Assembly (NCBI RefSeq): GCF_900129875.1
Contig: NZ_FQXC01000004.1
Span: 310,001 to 374,000 of the forward strand
Length of the DNA stretch: 64,000 nt
Direction: 5' to 3'
From: Marivita hallyeonensis
GTDB taxonomy: Bacteria > Pseudomonadota > Alphaproteobacteria > Rhodobacterales > Rhodobacteraceae
Positions 54,505-64,000 of this stretch are shown here, in pieces. A program made the position numbers and the translations under genes. Below the pieces are notes generated by a model. The model was not told the DNA's origin. It did no database searches and was given only the letters and a program-made list of their open reading frames with translations. Every line of letters begins with the position of its first letter. The stretch's first letter is position 1.

Positions 54505-55127
54505 GCCAAGACGGGCTGTTCGTCAGCTTTGAAGGCATTGACGGATCGGGGAAATCGACACAGGCACGCCTTCTGGCAGATCGTCTGACGGCCTTGGGTC
54601 GCGACGTGGTGTTGACCCGCGAACCCGGCGGCAGCCCGGGGGCCGAGGAAATCCGCGCGCTGGTGCTTCAAGGGGACCCGGATCGCTGGTCGGCGGAAAC
54701 CGAGCTTCTGCTCTTTACGGCCGCGCGGCGGGACCATCTGGAACGCACCATCCGACCGGCGCTTGAGGCAGGGAAGATCGTCATCTGTGACCGCTTTGCC
54801 GACAGCACCCGCATGTATCAGGGCCTGTCCCGGGGCAATCTGCGGTCAAAGGTGGACGCCCTGCACGAGTTGATGATCGGCATCGAACCGGATCTAACGA
54901 TCCTGATCGACATGGACCCTTCCACCGGATTGAGCCGCGCAAAATCGCGGAACACGGTCGAAGAGCGGTTCGAGGATTTCGGGCACGGCCTGCAAGCACA
55001 GATGCGCGACGGCTTTCTGGCGCTGGCCGAAGAATTCGAACACCGGTTCCGAGTGATCGACGGGGCGCGCGCACCCGAGAGTGTTGCAGAGGATGTCTGG
55101 GCTGCGGTAAGCCCGCATCTGACATGA
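54501..55127 (+). CDS. tmk: Thymidylate kinase
   Basis: A 208-residue dTMP kinase that makes dTDP for DNA synthesis. The P-loop FEGIDGSGKSTQ, the TREPGGSPGAEEIR substrate motif, the DRFADSTRMYQG lid-region motif and the RFE segment near residue 155 are all present. Translation begins at a GTG (54501) that overlaps the dacC stop by four bases (GTGA), so expression is coupled to the upstream gene. The 3' end overlaps holB. Confidence 0.97.
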   Translation: MSQDGLFVSFEGIDGSGKSTQARLLADRLTALGRDVVLTREPGGSPGAEEIRALVLQGDPDRWSAETELLLFTAARRDHLERTIRPALEAGKIVICDRFADSTRMYQGLSRGNLRSKVDALHELMIGIEPDLTILIDMDPSTGLSRAKSRNTVEERFEDFGHGLQAQMRDGFLALAEEFEHRFRVIDGARAPESVAEDVWAAVSPHLT

Positions 55128-56248
55128 GCGACACGCCCCACCCCGAACCAGATCGCATCGACGGCGCACCGCACCCCCGCGAAACGCAGACGCTTTACGG
55201 GCAGGATGAGGCGCAAGCAGAGTTTCTGCGCGCCTTCGCCTCTGATCGGTTGCATCATGGCTGGCTGGTCACCGGCCCGCGCGGGGTTGGCAAAGCGACG
55301 CTTGCATGGCGGATCGCGCGATTTCTGCTCGCCACACCTCCGGCCGACGATGATGGCTTGTTCGGTGCGCCGCCCGCGCCCACGGACTTGTCGGTGCCGG
55401 ACGATCATCCCGTTGCCCGCCGCATGATGGCGGGGTCCGAACCGGGGTTGTTCGTGCTTCGCCGTCCCTTTGACGAGAAAGCCAAACGGCTCAAGGCGCA
55501 GATTACGGTGGACGAAGTCCGCAAACTCAAAGGGTTTTTCGCGCTATCCGCAACGGATGGCGGACGCCGCGTGGTGATCATTGACGCCACCGACGACATG
55601 AACGTGAACGCCGCCAACGCGATCCTGAAACTGCTGGAAGAACCGCCTGCGCGGACGACGTTACTCTTGGTCAGCCACCAACCATCGCGGCTTCTGCCGA
55701 CGATCCGGTCCCGCTGTCGGGAACTGCGCCTCGGACCGCTTAGCCCGTCGGACATGGCGCAGGCTCTTTCGGGGATTGCAGATGATAAGCCAGGGTCTCA
55801 AACGGATGCCATGGCGGCGCTGTCCGGCGGATCGGTCGGAGAGGCCGTGCGGCTGGTCCAACTCGACGGCCTCAAGCTCTATGCCGATATTGTGCAGCTT
55901 CTGTCGTCCCTGCCCGACCTCAGCCGTCCGCACGCCATTGCGCTCGCTGAAAGCGCCGCCGGACGCGGCAAGGAAGACCGCCTTGACCTGATGCTGACGC
56001 TTCTGGATCGCGCATTGTCACGGCTGGCCCGCACCGGCGCGACCGGTCAACCGCCAGAGCCAGCGGCGGCACCGCGGGAGGCCGAGACGTTCCAGCGTCT
56101 TTGCCCAACGCCGGAGGCTGCACGGGTGTGGGCGCATCTGGCGCAACAGGAAGGCGACCGGTTGCGGCACGGGCGCGCCGTGAACGTGGAAACCGGGTCG
56201 CTTCTCCTGGCCAGTTTTCTTGCCTTGCGCGACGGGTGCCCCAGGTAG
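55124..56248 (+). CDS. holB: DNA polymerase III subunit delta'
   Basis: A 374-residue clamp-loader subunit of the AAA+ family. Walker-type GPRGVGKATL at about residue 49 is followed by the sensor and DnaX-like region (KLKGFFALSATDGGRRVVIIDATDDMNVNAANAILKLLEEPP) typical of delta'. It acts with delta and gamma/tau to load the beta clamp. The start overlaps tmk's stop (ATGA), the usual tmk-holB arrangement. Confidence 0.95.
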   Translation: MSDTPHPEPDRIDGAPHPRETQTLYGQDEAQAEFLRAFASDRLHHGWLVTGPRGVGKATLAWRIARFLLATPPADDDGLFGAPPAPTDLSVPDDHPVARRMMAGSEPGLFVLRRPFDEKAKRLKAQITVDEVRKLKGFFALSATDGGRRVVIIDATDDMNVNAANAILKLLEEPPARTTLLLVSHQPSRLLPTIRSRCRELRLGPLSPSDMAQALSGIADDKPGSQTDAMAALSGGSVGEAVRLVQLDGLKLYADIVQLLSSLPDLSRPHAIALAESAAGRGKEDRLDLMLTLLDRALSRLARTGATGQPPEPAAAPREAETFQRLCPTPEAARVWAHLAQQEGDRLRHGRAVNVETGSLLLASFLALRDGCPR

Positions 56249-56294
56249 GATCAGGCACCTTGACGGCCCGCCGCGCATCCCTGATACCACCGCC

Positions 56295-57098
56295 ATGTTG
56301 ACGCCCCAGATCACCGACAGCCATTGCCACCTCGACTTTCCGGATTTCGACAAGGAGCGATCGGACGTCGTGCAGCGCGCGCTGGACGCTGGCGTGCGCC
56401 GCATGGTGACGATCTGCACGAAGCTGCGGCTCGAACCGCAGGTGCGGGCCATTGCCGAGGCGCATGATCCGGTCTTCTACGCCGCTGGCACCCACCCCAT
56501 GAGCGCGGCCGACGAGCCGATGGCGACCGTCGATCAGCTGGTCGCTTTGTCCAGGCATCCGAAATTCGTGGGTATTGGCGAAAGCGGTTTGGATTACCAT
56601 TACACCGGTGAAACCGCGGAGGTGCAGAAGCAATCTCTGCGGGTGCATATCGAGGCCGCACAGGCGACCGGTCTTCCACTTATCATTCACGCCCGGGCAG
56701 CGGATGAGGACATGGCGAAAATCTTGACGCAAGGCTTTAAGAACGCACCCTATACCTGCGTGATGCATTGCTTTTCATCATCTAGTGAACTCGCCAAGGC
56801 AGCCCTTGACCTGGGCTTCTACCTGTCGATGTCGGGCATCGCCGCCTTCCCGAAAAGTCAGGAACTCCGGGATATTTTCGCGGCCGCGCCCGTCGACCGC
56901 ATCCTTGTGGAAACCGACAGCCCCTATCTTGCCCCACCGCCCCATCGCGGCAAGCGGAACGAACCGGCCTACACCGCACATACGGCGAAGGTCGGAGCAG
57001 ACGTATTTGGTATGGATTACGCCGATTTCGCTGCGCAGACCGAGGCGAATTTTGACCGGCTTTTCAGCAAGGCCGCGCAATACGAGGCGGCTGCCTGA
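56295..57098 (+). CDS. TatD-family metal-dependent hydrolase
   Basis: A 267-residue TIM-barrel hydrolase of the TatD (YcfH) type, a predicted DNase. Metal ligands are visible in DSHCHLDF near the N-terminus, GIGESGLDYHY, LIIHARAADED, the MHCFSSS motif and LVETDSPYLAP. The ATG at 56295 starts directly before the first metal motif; the in-frame start at 56220 lies within holB. It follows holB by 46 bases and its stop overlaps the next gene's start. Confidence 0.95.
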   Translation: MLTPQITDSHCHLDFPDFDKERSDVVQRALDAGVRRMVTICTKLRLEPQVRAIAEAHDPVFYAAGTHPMSAADEPMATVDQLVALSRHPKFVGIGESGLDYHYTGETAEVQKQSLRVHIEAAQATGLPLIIHARAADEDMAKILTQGFKNAPYTCVMHCFSSSSELAKAALDLGFYLSMSGIAAFPKSQELRDIFAAAPVDRILVETDSPYLAPPPHRGKRNEPAYTAHTAKVGADVFGMDYADFAAQTEANFDRLFSKAAQYEAAA

Positions 57099-57898
57099 TG
57101 GGAGAGATGCGTTTCACCATCCTAGGATGCGGGTCCTCCGGCGGAGTTCCGAGGCTCGGCAATATCTGGGGCGCCTGTGATCCGAGCAATCCGAAGAATA
57201 TCCGCCGCCGCTGTTCGCTGCTGGTTGAGCGAATGACCGATGGCGGCACGACCCGTGTGCTCATCGACACCAGCCCCGACATGCGCGCCCAACTTCTGAG
57301 CGCGGGTGTCGGGACGCTCAACGCCGTGGTCTACACCCATAGCCACGCCGACCATGTTCACGGGCTGGATGACCTGCGGATGATCGTGTTCAACATGAAA
57401 CAGCGCCTTCAGGTCTGGGCCGACGGCGACACGCAGAATGATCTCTATTCGCGCTTTGGTTATGCCTTCGTGCAACCGTCGGACAGCCCCTACCCACCGA
57501 TCCTTGAAATGAACACCATCAGCGGTCCGGTGACAATCCACGGCGAAGGAGGCGACGTCACACTGACCCCGTTCCGGGTGAACCACGGCAGTATCGACGC
57601 CCTTGGCTTCCGCATCGGGGATTTGGCCTACCTGCCCGACGTGGCAGAGATCCCGGAAGAGGTGTGGTCACAGCATCTGCAAAACCTCGATGTCTGGATT
57701 CTTGACGCGCTGCGGCGCACTCCCCACCCGACCCACGCGCACCTCGAGCGGGCACTGGAATGGATGGACCGCGCCAAACCGCGCCGCGGCATCCTGACGA
57801 ACATGCATGTTGACCTCGACTACGCCGAGGTCGAGGCCGAGACCCCCGACCACATCACCCCCGCCTTTGACGGCATGGTGATCACGCAGCCGGTGTAA
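57098..57898 (+). CDS. MBL-fold metallo-hydrolase (PhnP-like)
   Basis: A 266-residue metallo-beta-lactamase-fold protein. The early GCGSSGGVPRLGNIWGACD segment and the THSHADHVHGLDDLR zinc motif are characteristic of the PhnP-like branch, which includes cyclic phosphate phosphodiesterases. No phn genes are nearby, and the usual position next to tatD and holB suggests a nucleic-acid or nucleotide related role instead. Start overlaps the tatD stop by one base (TGATG). Confidence 0.92.
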   Translation: MGEMRFTILGCGSSGGVPRLGNIWGACDPSNPKNIRRRCSLLVERMTDGGTTRVLIDTSPDMRAQLLSAGVGTLNAVVYTHSHADHVHGLDDLRMIVFNMKQRLQVWADGDTQNDLYSRFGYAFVQPSDSPYPPILEMNTISGPVTIHGEGGDVTLTPFRVNHGSIDALGFRIGDLAYLPDVAEIPEEVWSQHLQNLDVWILDALRRTPHPTHAHLERALEWMDRAKPRRGILTNMHVDLDYAEVEAETPDHITPAFDGMVITQPV

Positions 57899-57949
57899 GA
57901 CGCCCGGGATGGCCACCGCGTTGCGCATCCCCTTGTCCGAAGCGGCCCG

Positions 57950-58885
57950 ATGCAGGCGCTGATCGACGTCATCCTGCCGGTCTTTATCGTGATCGGCTTC
58001 GGCTATGTGGTGGCGTGGCGCGGGTTCCTTGGGTCGGGCACCATCGACGGGCTGATGACCTTCACCCAGACCGTCGCAATCCCATGCCTTCTGTTCCGGG
58101 CGATCTGGACGCTTGATCTGGGCGACAGCTTTTCGCTGCCTTTGCTCATCAGCTTCTATGCCGGGTCTCTCACCTGTTTCTTCTGTGGCCTGCTTGGTGC
58201 GAGGTACGTGTTCAAGCGGGGCTGGGAAGATGCGGTCGCCATTGGCTTTTGTTGCCTCTTTGCCAACTCGGTGCTGCTTGGTATCCCGATCACCGAACGG
58301 GCCTTCGGACCAGACGCGCTTGACGCCAACTATGCCATCGTCGCGCTGCATTCACCGTTCTGCTATGGCATCGGCATCACCGCGATGGAGATCGTCCGTG
58401 CCCGCGCCACGCAACGCCCCAAACGGCATCTGCCGGTTCTTGTCATCAAGGCGATGTTCCGCAACGCATTGGTAATCGGCATTGCACTCGGTGCGGTATT
58501 CAACCTGTTGAACGTCACCCTGCCGGGCCCATTCACCGAAGCGCTCGACATGATCGTGCGGACGGCCCTGCCCGCCGCGCTTTTCGCGCTTGGTGGCATC
58601 CTCTACCGCTACCGCCCCGAAGGCGACATGCGCGTGATCCTCTTTGTCTGCGCGATAACCCTTCTCTTGCACCCGACAATCACGTGGAGCCTCGGGCAGG
58701 TGTACGAACTGAAAGAAACGGCATTCCGCAGCGCCGTTTTGACCGCCGCGATGGCGCCGGGAGTGAACGTCTACGTGTTTGCCAACATGTACGGCCACGC
58801 CCGCCGTGTCGCGGCGTCGTCGATCCTTCTGGCAACCGGATTGTCTGTTCTGAGCGTCTGGGGTTGGCTCGCCATCTTGCCCTGA
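57950..58885 (+). CDS. AEC-family transporter (auxin efflux carrier-like)
   Basis: A 311-residue membrane protein with ten hydrophobic segments in the AEC pattern: DVILPVFIVIGFGYVVAWRG at the start, a central NSVLLGIPIT motif and a C-terminal half repeating the fold. Members export or import organic acids such as malate. It is placed 51 bases after the MBL gene and probably has its own promoter or reads through. Confidence 0.88.
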   Translation: MQALIDVILPVFIVIGFGYVVAWRGFLGSGTIDGLMTFTQTVAIPCLLFRAIWTLDLGDSFSLPLLISFYAGSLTCFFCGLLGARYVFKRGWEDAVAIGFCCLFANSVLLGIPITERAFGPDALDANYAIVALHSPFCYGIGITAMEIVRARATQRPKRHLPVLVIKAMFRNALVIGIALGAVFNLLNVTLPGPFTEALDMIVRTALPAALFALGGILYRYRPEGDMRVILFVCAITLLLHPTITWSLGQVYELKETAFRSAVLTAAMAPGVNVYVFANMYGHARRVAASSILLATGLSVLSVWGWLAILP

Positions 58886-58922
58886 TACGGAACAAAACCG
58901 CGAAATACGGTGTTTTGGGGGC

Positions 58923-59222
58923 ATGACACAGACAAAAGCTGCCCTGATCGCCATTCTTCTCTGCACGCCGATGACCGCTTCGGCGGATGCGCTGGAACGG
59001 ACGCTGACCGAATACGTCGCCGCGTTCGATTTGTCCGAAGTCACACCGACGTCGCGCGAACATCTGGCAGAGATTGTCGCCCACCCCACCATGTCGCACG
59101 GCATGAAAGTGCTGATGGTCCATGGCATCCTGCTTGCTGAGGACGCACTCCACCATGTCGATCAGCACGGCAGCCAGCCAAGCTATATGACCGGCTTCGC
59201 GGTGACGGCTGATAACGGGTAA
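58923..59222 (+). CDS. Small exported protein of unknown function
   Basis: A 99-residue protein with a clear signal peptide ([18 protein letters not shown], cleavage near residue 22) and a mature part of about 77 residues containing three histidines in [19 protein letters not shown] site precedes the ATG. I do not recognise the family. It lies 37 bases downstream of the AEC transporter. Confidence 0.65.
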   Translation: MTQTKAALIAILLCTPMTASADALERTLTEYVAAFDLSEVTPTSREHLAEIVAHPTMSHGMKVLMVHGILLAEDALHHVDQHGSQPSYMTGFAVTADNG

Positions 59223-59224
59223 GT

Positions 59225-59301
<77 letters not shown>

Positions 59302-59378
59302 CTGATGTGCGGTATACGCAGGCCACCGGGCGCACGCAAGCGCGTTTGAACGCGCTCACGCGACGCCTTTCCAGCAGG

Positions 59379-61526
59379 TTAGCCCGCTTTCAGTTCAAGT
59401 CGACGCTGATGCAGTACCGGTTCAGTGTAACCTGACGGTTGGACACGCCCCTCGAAGACCAGATCACAGGCCGCTTGGAACGCAATGGTGTCAAAGCTCG
59501 GCGACATGGGCGTGTAATCCGGGTCGCCTGCATTCTGTTCATCCACCACAGCTGCCATGCGCTGCATGATCTGCTTCACAACGTCTTTCGACACAATGCC
59601 ATGATGCAGCCAGTTTGCGATATGCTGCGCCGAGATGCGGCAGGTTGCGCGATCTTCCATAAGGCCGACATTATTGATGTCCGGCACCTTCGAGCACCCG
59701 ACCCCTTGATCGATCCAGCGCACCACGTAGCCGAGTATGCCTTGCGCGTTGTTCTCGACCTCTTTGGCGATCTGCTCTTTCGTCCATTTGCGATAGCTCG
59801 CCAGCGGAATGTCGAGGATCGTGTCCACATGCGCACGACGTCCGCCCTTGCGCAGTTTCGCCTGTACCGCGAACACATCGACCTTGTGATAGTGCAACGC
59901 GTGCAATGTCGCGGCGGTCGGGGACGGCACCCAGGCGCAATTGGCGCCTGCCTTTGGGTGTTCGATCTTCTGCTCCAGCATCGCGGCCATCATGTCGGGC
60001 ATCGCCCACATGCCTTTGCCGATCTGCGCTTTACCCGACAGCCCGCATTCAAGGCCGATATCCACGTTTCGGTTCTCGTATCCGCCAATCCAGGCCTTAC
60101 GTTTGATGAAATCCTTGCGGCTGAAAGGCCCTGCTTCCATTGAAGTGTGGATCTCGTCGCCGGTGCGGTCAAGGAAGCCGGTATTGATAAAGGCGACGCG
60201 ATGTTTCGCGGCGCGGATACATTGCTTGAGGTTGACCGAGGTCCGCCGTTCCTCATCCATGATACCCAGCTTCACGGTATATTGCGGCAGGCCGAGCGCG
60301 TTTTCGACAAAGGTGAAAATATCGTCGGCGAAAGCCACCTCGTCAGGCCCGTGCATCTTGGGCTTCACCACGTAGACCGATCCCATGACCGAATTGCGCG
60401 GCCCGTCCGATTTGCCCAGATCATGCTTGGCAATCAGAGCCGTGATCATTGCATCCATCAGGCCTTCGAAAATCTCCGAGCCGTCTTTCAGCAGGATCGC
60501 CGGGTTCGTCATCAGATGACCGACGTTGCGCACCAGCATCAGTGCGCGGCCCTTGATCGTGATCTCGCCTGAGCCATCGGGCGCGGTATAGGTCGGGTCT
60601 GGGTTCAGCGCTCGGGTGACGGTCTTGCCCCCCTTTTCGAACGTGTCCGCCAGATCGCCTTTCATCAGGCCCAGCCAGTTCGCATAGGCCAGCGTCTTGT
60701 CCTCGGCATCGACGCAAGCGACTGAATCCTCGCAATCCATGATCGCGCTGACCGCGCTTTCGAGACGCACGTCGGCCAGCCCGGCCTGATCCCGCGCGCC
60801 GATGAAATGGGTGCGATCGAACACCAGTTCGACATGCAGCCCATTGTTGCGCAGAAGCACCGCATCGGGCGCTTTGGGGTGGCCTTTGTAGCCCACGAAT
60901 TTCTCCGGCTGCGCAAGCGGCATATCGTCGATCAGAAGCGCGCCGTTGTGAACGTAATAGCGTCGCACGTCAGCATGACTGCCTCCTTCGATCGGGAATG
61001 CTTCGTCAAGGAAAACGCGTGCACGCGCCACGACGCGGGCACCCCGGCCCTTGTCATACCCGCCCTTCGGCGCGGGCGAGCCCATCGCGTCGGTGCCGTA
61101 GAAGCCATCGTATAGACTGCCCCAGCGGGCGTTCGCGGCGTTCAGCGCGTAGCGCGCGTTGGTGATTGGCACGACGAGCTGCGGACCCGGAACAGTGGCG
61201 ATCTCGGGGTCGGTGTTCGCGGTCTCAATCTCGAAATCGTCGCCATCGTCGAGAAGGTAGCCAATCTCGGACAGGAACGCCTTGTAGGCCTCGTGGTCAT
61301 GCGGCTGATTGCGGTGGCGGATGTGCCACTCATCGATCTTTGTCTGCAGATCCTCGCGGATGTTCAGAAGCTCTTTGTTCCGAGGGCCGAATTCGTGCGC
61401 CAGCTTGGACAGCGCCTGCCAGAACGCATCGGCGTCGACACCGGTACCCGGCAACGCCCGTTCTTCGATGAAATCGTGCAAAATCTGGTCGATCTGCAAT
61501 CCGTGGCGGTCGATCCGCGTGGCCAT
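59379..61526 (-). CDS. glcB: Malate synthase G
   Basis: A 715-residue monomeric enzyme that condenses glyoxylate with acetyl-CoA to malate in the glyoxylate bypass or glycolate use. Recognised blocks are the N-terminal [36 protein letters not shown], the [14 protein letters not shown] segment, the [18 protein letters not shown] block and the [21 protein letters not shown] motif. The ATG at 61526 has GGAG six bases upstream; earlier in-frame starts at 61538 and 61586 lack sites. No isocitrate lyase gene is in the window. Confidence 0.97.
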   Translation of the reverse strand: MATRIDRHGLQIDQILHDFIEERALPGTGVDADAFWQALSKLAHEFGPRNKELLNIREDLQTKIDEWHIRHRNQPHDHEAYKAFLSEIGYLLDDGDDFEIETANTDPEIATVPGPQLVVPITNARYALNAANARWGSLYDGFYGTDAMGSPAPKGGYDKGRGARVVARARVFLDEAFPIEGGSHADVRRYYVHNGALLIDDMPLAQPEKFVGYKGHPKAPDAVLLRNNGLHVELVFDRTHFIGARDQAGLADVRLESAVSAIMDCEDSVACVDAEDKTLAYANWLGLMKGDLADTFEKGGKTVTRALNPDPTYTAPDGSGEITIKGRALMLVRNVGHLMTNPAILLKDGSEIFEGLMDAMITALIAKHDLGKSDGPRNSVMGSVYVVKPKMHGPDEVAFADDIFTFVENALGLPQYTVKLGIMDEERRTSVNLKQCIRAAKHRVAFINTGFLDRTGDEIHTSMEAGPFSRKDFIKRKAWIGGYENRNVDIGLECGLSGKAQIGKGMWAMPDMMAAMLEQKIEHPKAGANCAWVPSPTAATLHALHYHKVDVFAVQAKLRKGGRRAHVDTILDIPLASYRKWTKEQIAKEVENNAQGILGYVVRWIDQGVGCSKVPDINNVGLMEDRATCRISAQHIANWLHHGIVSKDVVKQIMQRMAAVVDEQNAGDPDYTPMSPSFDTIAFQAACDLVFEGRVQPSGYTEPVLHQRRLELKAG

Positions 61527-61596
61527 GCTGCGCTCCATGATTGTATACGGCGGTACTCCATTAGAAAGAAAGTTTCCGATCCGCAACAGCTCTCAG

Positions 61597-61749
61597 TCAG
61601 GGTTTGGCATTCTTTTCGCGCCGACAGCGGTCCGAGCAGTATTTGACCTCGTCCCAGACCTTTTGCCACTTCTTGCGCCATGTGAATGGAAGGCCACAGC
61701 TGGCGCAGGTCTTGGTGGGCAGGTCGGATTTCTTGCGGTGTTTGGGCAT
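61597..61749 (-). CDS. DUF2256 small zinc-finger-like protein
   Basis: A 50-residue protein of the DUF2256 family: [16 protein letters not shown] followed by [14 protein letters not shown], four cysteines that can bind one zinc. The ATG at 61749 overlaps the photolyase stop by one base. DUF2256 genes are characteristically coupled with cryptochrome/photolyase genes; the function is unknown. Confidence 0.9.
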   Translation of the reverse strand: MPKHRKKSDLPTKTCASCGLPFTWRKKWQKVWDEVKYCSDRCRREKNAKP

Positions 61750-63266
61750 CAGAGATCCAAGGTCAGTTGGGCGTCGCTGGTCGGTGCGCGGCGTTGCTTG
61801 CGCGGAGAGCGGTCGTTGACGAAATGCCCGGCGCTGTCCTTGCGGCTGGCGTGTTTCCGGATGACGCGCTGCGTCTCGTCGCGGTCGACCGTGCGGCGAT
61901 GCGCGAAGTAGCGGGTTCGGGCAGTGCGGGCGGCTTCGGCCACGTCGATGATCGGCTCCGGGTAGGTTTTGCCCAAGACCCGCCTTGCCCCGTCCCATGT
62001 CCATGGCGTCTGAAGGTGCTCGTCCGGCACAGCGGCCAGTTCCGGCACCCAGCGGCGGGTGAACGCGCCGGTCGGGTCCTGATCCAAGCCCTGTTTTATG
62101 GGGTTGTAGATACGGGGCGTGTTGATGCCTGTGGTGCCCGATTGCATCTGCATCTGGCTCCAGTGGATGCCGGCCTCGTAATCGGTGAACATCCGCGCGA
62201 GGTGCTGACCGGTGCTGCGCCAGTCGAGCCAGAGATGGTAGCTGGCCACCGCGGTGACCATGGCGCGCATGCGAAAGTTGAGCCAGCCTGTGGCCTGCAG
62301 CGAGCGCATGCAGGCATCAAGGAATGGCAGGCCCGTTTCGCCCTTTTCCCACGCAGCGAGGCGTGCGGAATCCGGCTCAAGCGGCCGCATGCCTTCATAT
62401 GCGCGGTGCAGGCAGCGGTGTTCCAGTTCGGGCTCATCTTCGAGCTTCTGCATGAAGTGATCGCGCCATGCGAGGCGGGACTGGAAGGACTTCAGACTGC
62501 CCGCCCATCCGTCGCGTGGCCCGCCACGGACTTCACGTTGACGGGCTGCGCAACCCTGGCTGACCTCACGCACGGAGACCGTGCCATAAGCAAGATGCGG
62601 GCTGAGGCGAGAACAGGCAATCGCGCCTTCCAGCGGAGAGGACATGTCCTTGCGGTACGTCTGGCCGCGTTCGGTGAGGAAGCCACCAAGAAGCGAGAGC
62701 CCATGTTCCCGTCCGCCTGACTGGCGGTCCGGGCACGGATCGGGGACGCATAGGTCTGGGATCGGGTCCGACGCTGACGACACAGGCCGCAAGGCCCGAG
62801 GAACGTCCGTCTGAGGCTGCGCAAGAAACCGGTTGCGCCTCGCGGCCCAGCGGTCGCGCGTGTCCAGTCGGCGGACCACACCGGATTGGGGAAGCTCGGT
62901 CCAGTCAACGCCGTTCGCCCGGGCCCACTCTGCGACGCACCTGTCCCGTACATAGGTCCAGCCGTTTCCGGTTTCCTCATGGCTGACAAGGTGCGCAAAC
63001 GCGATCTCATCGTGCAGTTTCTGCATCACATCGACCGCGTCACCGACCCGGATCACCAGATCGCTGCCCAGAGCGCGAAGAGCGTCACGCAAGCTGGCAA
63101 GGCTTTCGCAGAGAAACGCGTATTGCCGTCCCGACGTGTCGGACAACGCCCAATAGTCCGGCTCGATGATGTAAAGCGGCACGACATCTCCGCGCTCGGC
63201 TGCGTGGGCGAGTGCGGGGTGGTCGTGGATACGCAGATCACGTTTGTACCAGAGGACGGAGGTCAT
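61749..63266 (-). CDS. Photolyase/cryptochrome family flavoprotein
   Basis: A 505-residue protein with an N-terminal Rossmann-like photolyase domain ([16 protein letters not shown]) and a C-terminal FAD-binding helical domain: [31 protein letters not shown], the [26 protein letters not shown] block and [13 protein letters not shown]. It may repair UV lesions or sense blue light. The two-gene unit with DUF2256 is typical of a cryptochrome-like branch, so light sensing is as likely as repair. I use the ATG at 63266; an upstream TTG at 63275 is possible. Confidence 0.9.
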   Translation of the reverse strand: MTSVLWYKRDLRIHDHPALAHAAERGDVVPLYIIEPDYWALSDTSGRQYAFLCESLASLRDALRALGSDLVIRVGDAVDVMQKLHDEIAFAHLVSHEETGNGWTYVRDRCVAEWARANGVDWTELPQSGVVRRLDTRDRWAARRNRFLAQPQTDVPRALRPVSSASDPIPDLCVPDPCPDRQSGGREHGLSLLGGFLTERGQTYRKDMSSPLEGAIACSRLSPHLAYGTVSVREVSQGCAARQREVRGGPRDGWAGSLKSFQSRLAWRDHFMQKLEDEPELEHRCLHRAYEGMRPLEPDSARLAAWEKGETGLPFLDACMRSLQATGWLNFRMRAMVTAVASYHLWLDWRSTGQHLARMFTDYEAGIHWSQMQMQSGTTGINTPRIYNPIKQGLDQDPTGAFTRRWVPELAAVPDEHLQTPWTWDGARRVLGKTYPEPIIDVAEAARTARTRYFAHRRTVDRDETQRVIRKHASRKDSAGHFVNDRSPRKQRRAPTSDAQLTLDL

Positions 63267-63415
63267 GCCATTCAACCTAGGCGCGCCGCGGCGTTTGCAC
63301 AGAGCATCCAGGCGCAGCGTCGACGGAAATCTGCCGCGCTACCCGTTTCCCTTCTCCGCAATCGCGGCGTAGACATACGCTCAACTCGAAAACGCATGAT
63401 CCGGAGCCTGCCCGC

Positions 63416-64000
63416 ATGAAAGACGCCGCACCCAAGACGATCTATCTCAAGGATTACACGCCCTTCGGTTTCACGGTGGAGAGCGTCCACCTGACGTTCG
63501 ATCTCGCCCCGAGAGCGACGCGGGTGATCGCAAAGATCGAGTTCGCTCCGAACCCGGAAAGGACCGACAAGACGTTCTTCCTTCACGGCGAAGAGCTGAA
63601 GCTGAAATGGGCAAAGATCGATGGGACGGAGGTCTCGCCTGTCGTCACGGATGACGGTCTGCGCTGCGACGTGCCCGACGGGCCGTTCACCTGGGAATGC
63701 GAGGTCGAGATCAGCCCCGAGACGAACACCGCGCTCGAAGGGCTTTACATGTCGAACGGCATGTATTGCACGCAGTGCGAGGCCGAAGGGTTTCGCAAGA
63801 TCACCTACTACCCCGACCGGCCAGACGTGATGAGCACGTTCACGGTGCGGATCGAAGGGGACGAACCTGTCAAGTTGTCGAACGGCAACCCGACGGGCAG
63901 CGGGGACGGTTGGGCCGAATGGCACGATCCGTGGCCAAAACCGGCCTACCTCTTTGCGCTTGTCGCTGGCAATCTGGTGAACCATCCGGACAGTTTCACG
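63416..64000 (+). CDS. pepN: Aminopeptidase N, 5' part
   Basis: The first 195 codons of an M1-family aminopeptidase; the gene runs off the right edge. The N-terminal domain shows the PepN pattern: KTIYLKDYTPFGFTVESVHLTFDL, the FFLHGEELKL strand, GLYMSNGMYCTQCEAEGFRKITYYPDRPDVMS and the GNPTGSGDG turn. The GAMEN and HExxH motifs should lie beyond the window. It cleaves N-terminal amino acids from peptides in the cytoplasm. Confidence 0.95.
   Translation, partial: MKDAAPKTIYLKDYTPFGFTVESVHLTFDLAPRATRVIAKIEFAPNPERTDKTFFLHGEELKLKWAKIDGTEVSPVVTDDGLRCDVPDGPFTWECEVEISPETNTALEGLYMSNGMYCTQCEAEGFRKITYYPDRPDVMSTFTVRIEGDEPVKLSNGNPTGSGDGWAEWHDPWPKPAYLFALVAGNLVNHPDSFT

Overview
The window looks like a chromosomal segment of a marine-type alphaproteobacterium of the order Rhodobacterales (Roseobacter/Rhodobacteraceae). 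I infer this from the high GC content with strong G/C third positions, and from characteristic neighbourhoods: M23 peptidase overlapping a bactofilin, glnE followed by a small conserved ORF, DUF2892/DUF4345/DUF418/DUF455/DUF924/DUF2256 genes, the SPOR-dacC-tmk-holB-tatD-MBL run, malate synthase G, and secreted RTX proteins with a DUF4214 tail. This is protein-family recognition by eye; no database search was run.

Bases 1-35250 are ordinary core or soft-core chromosome. In order they hold: an HD-domain protein, a Crp/Fnr regulator and small membrane proteins (196-2309); an alpha/beta-hydrolase-like membrane protein overlapping a cytochrome P450 (2433-5086); class I fructose-bisphosphate aldolase (5173-6060); DUF418, DUF924 and MFS genes (6102-9246); a zinc-metallopeptidase-like protein and queA (9414-11330); a large AsmA/YhdP-like envelope protein divergent from a one-cysteine Bcp peroxiredoxin (11419-15262); GNAT and DUF455 genes; an envelope pair M23 peptidase-bactofilin (17065-18865) ended by a clear terminator; glnE; an orphan barstar; and a likely operon L,D-transpeptidase-lpxD-acyl carrier protein-ketoacyl synthase (27118 down to 22876). 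A divergent DUF882 peptidase, a GDSL autotransporter esterase and a HlyD/RbbA-type/ABC-2 exporter operon follow (27469-35115).

Bases 35255-52149 form a genomic island of about 16.9 kb integrated at a tRNA-Ser(UGA) gene. The last 14 bases of the tRNA (52136-52149, CCA included) recur as a direct repeat at 35255-35268. A P4-type integrase lies just inside the tRNA end, with three copies of a TGAAGTGA motif that may be arm-type binding sites. The island is visibly AT-richer in its middle. It carries an IS110/IS1111-type insertion sequence, two large secreted RTX proteins (one with a glycosidase-like barrel and DUF4214, one with a class 3 lipase, a VWA and a Calx-beta-like domain), a small ankyrin lipoprotein directly upstream of the RTX lipase, an ArdC-like protein, a serine recombinase, a putative permuted NlpC/P60-like cysteine enzyme, a relaxase pseudogene broken by two in-frame stops, and a second tyrosine recombinase with two small helix-turn-helix proteins. 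No type I secretion ABC exporter for the RTX proteins is present in the window.

Bases 52150-64000 return to core chromosome: the SPOR lipoprotein-dacC-tmk-holB-tatD-MBL run with overlapping stop/start codons, an AEC transporter, a small secreted protein, tRNA-Arg(CCG), malate synthase G, DUF2256 overlapping a photolyase/cryptochrome gene, and the 5' part of pepN running off the right edge.
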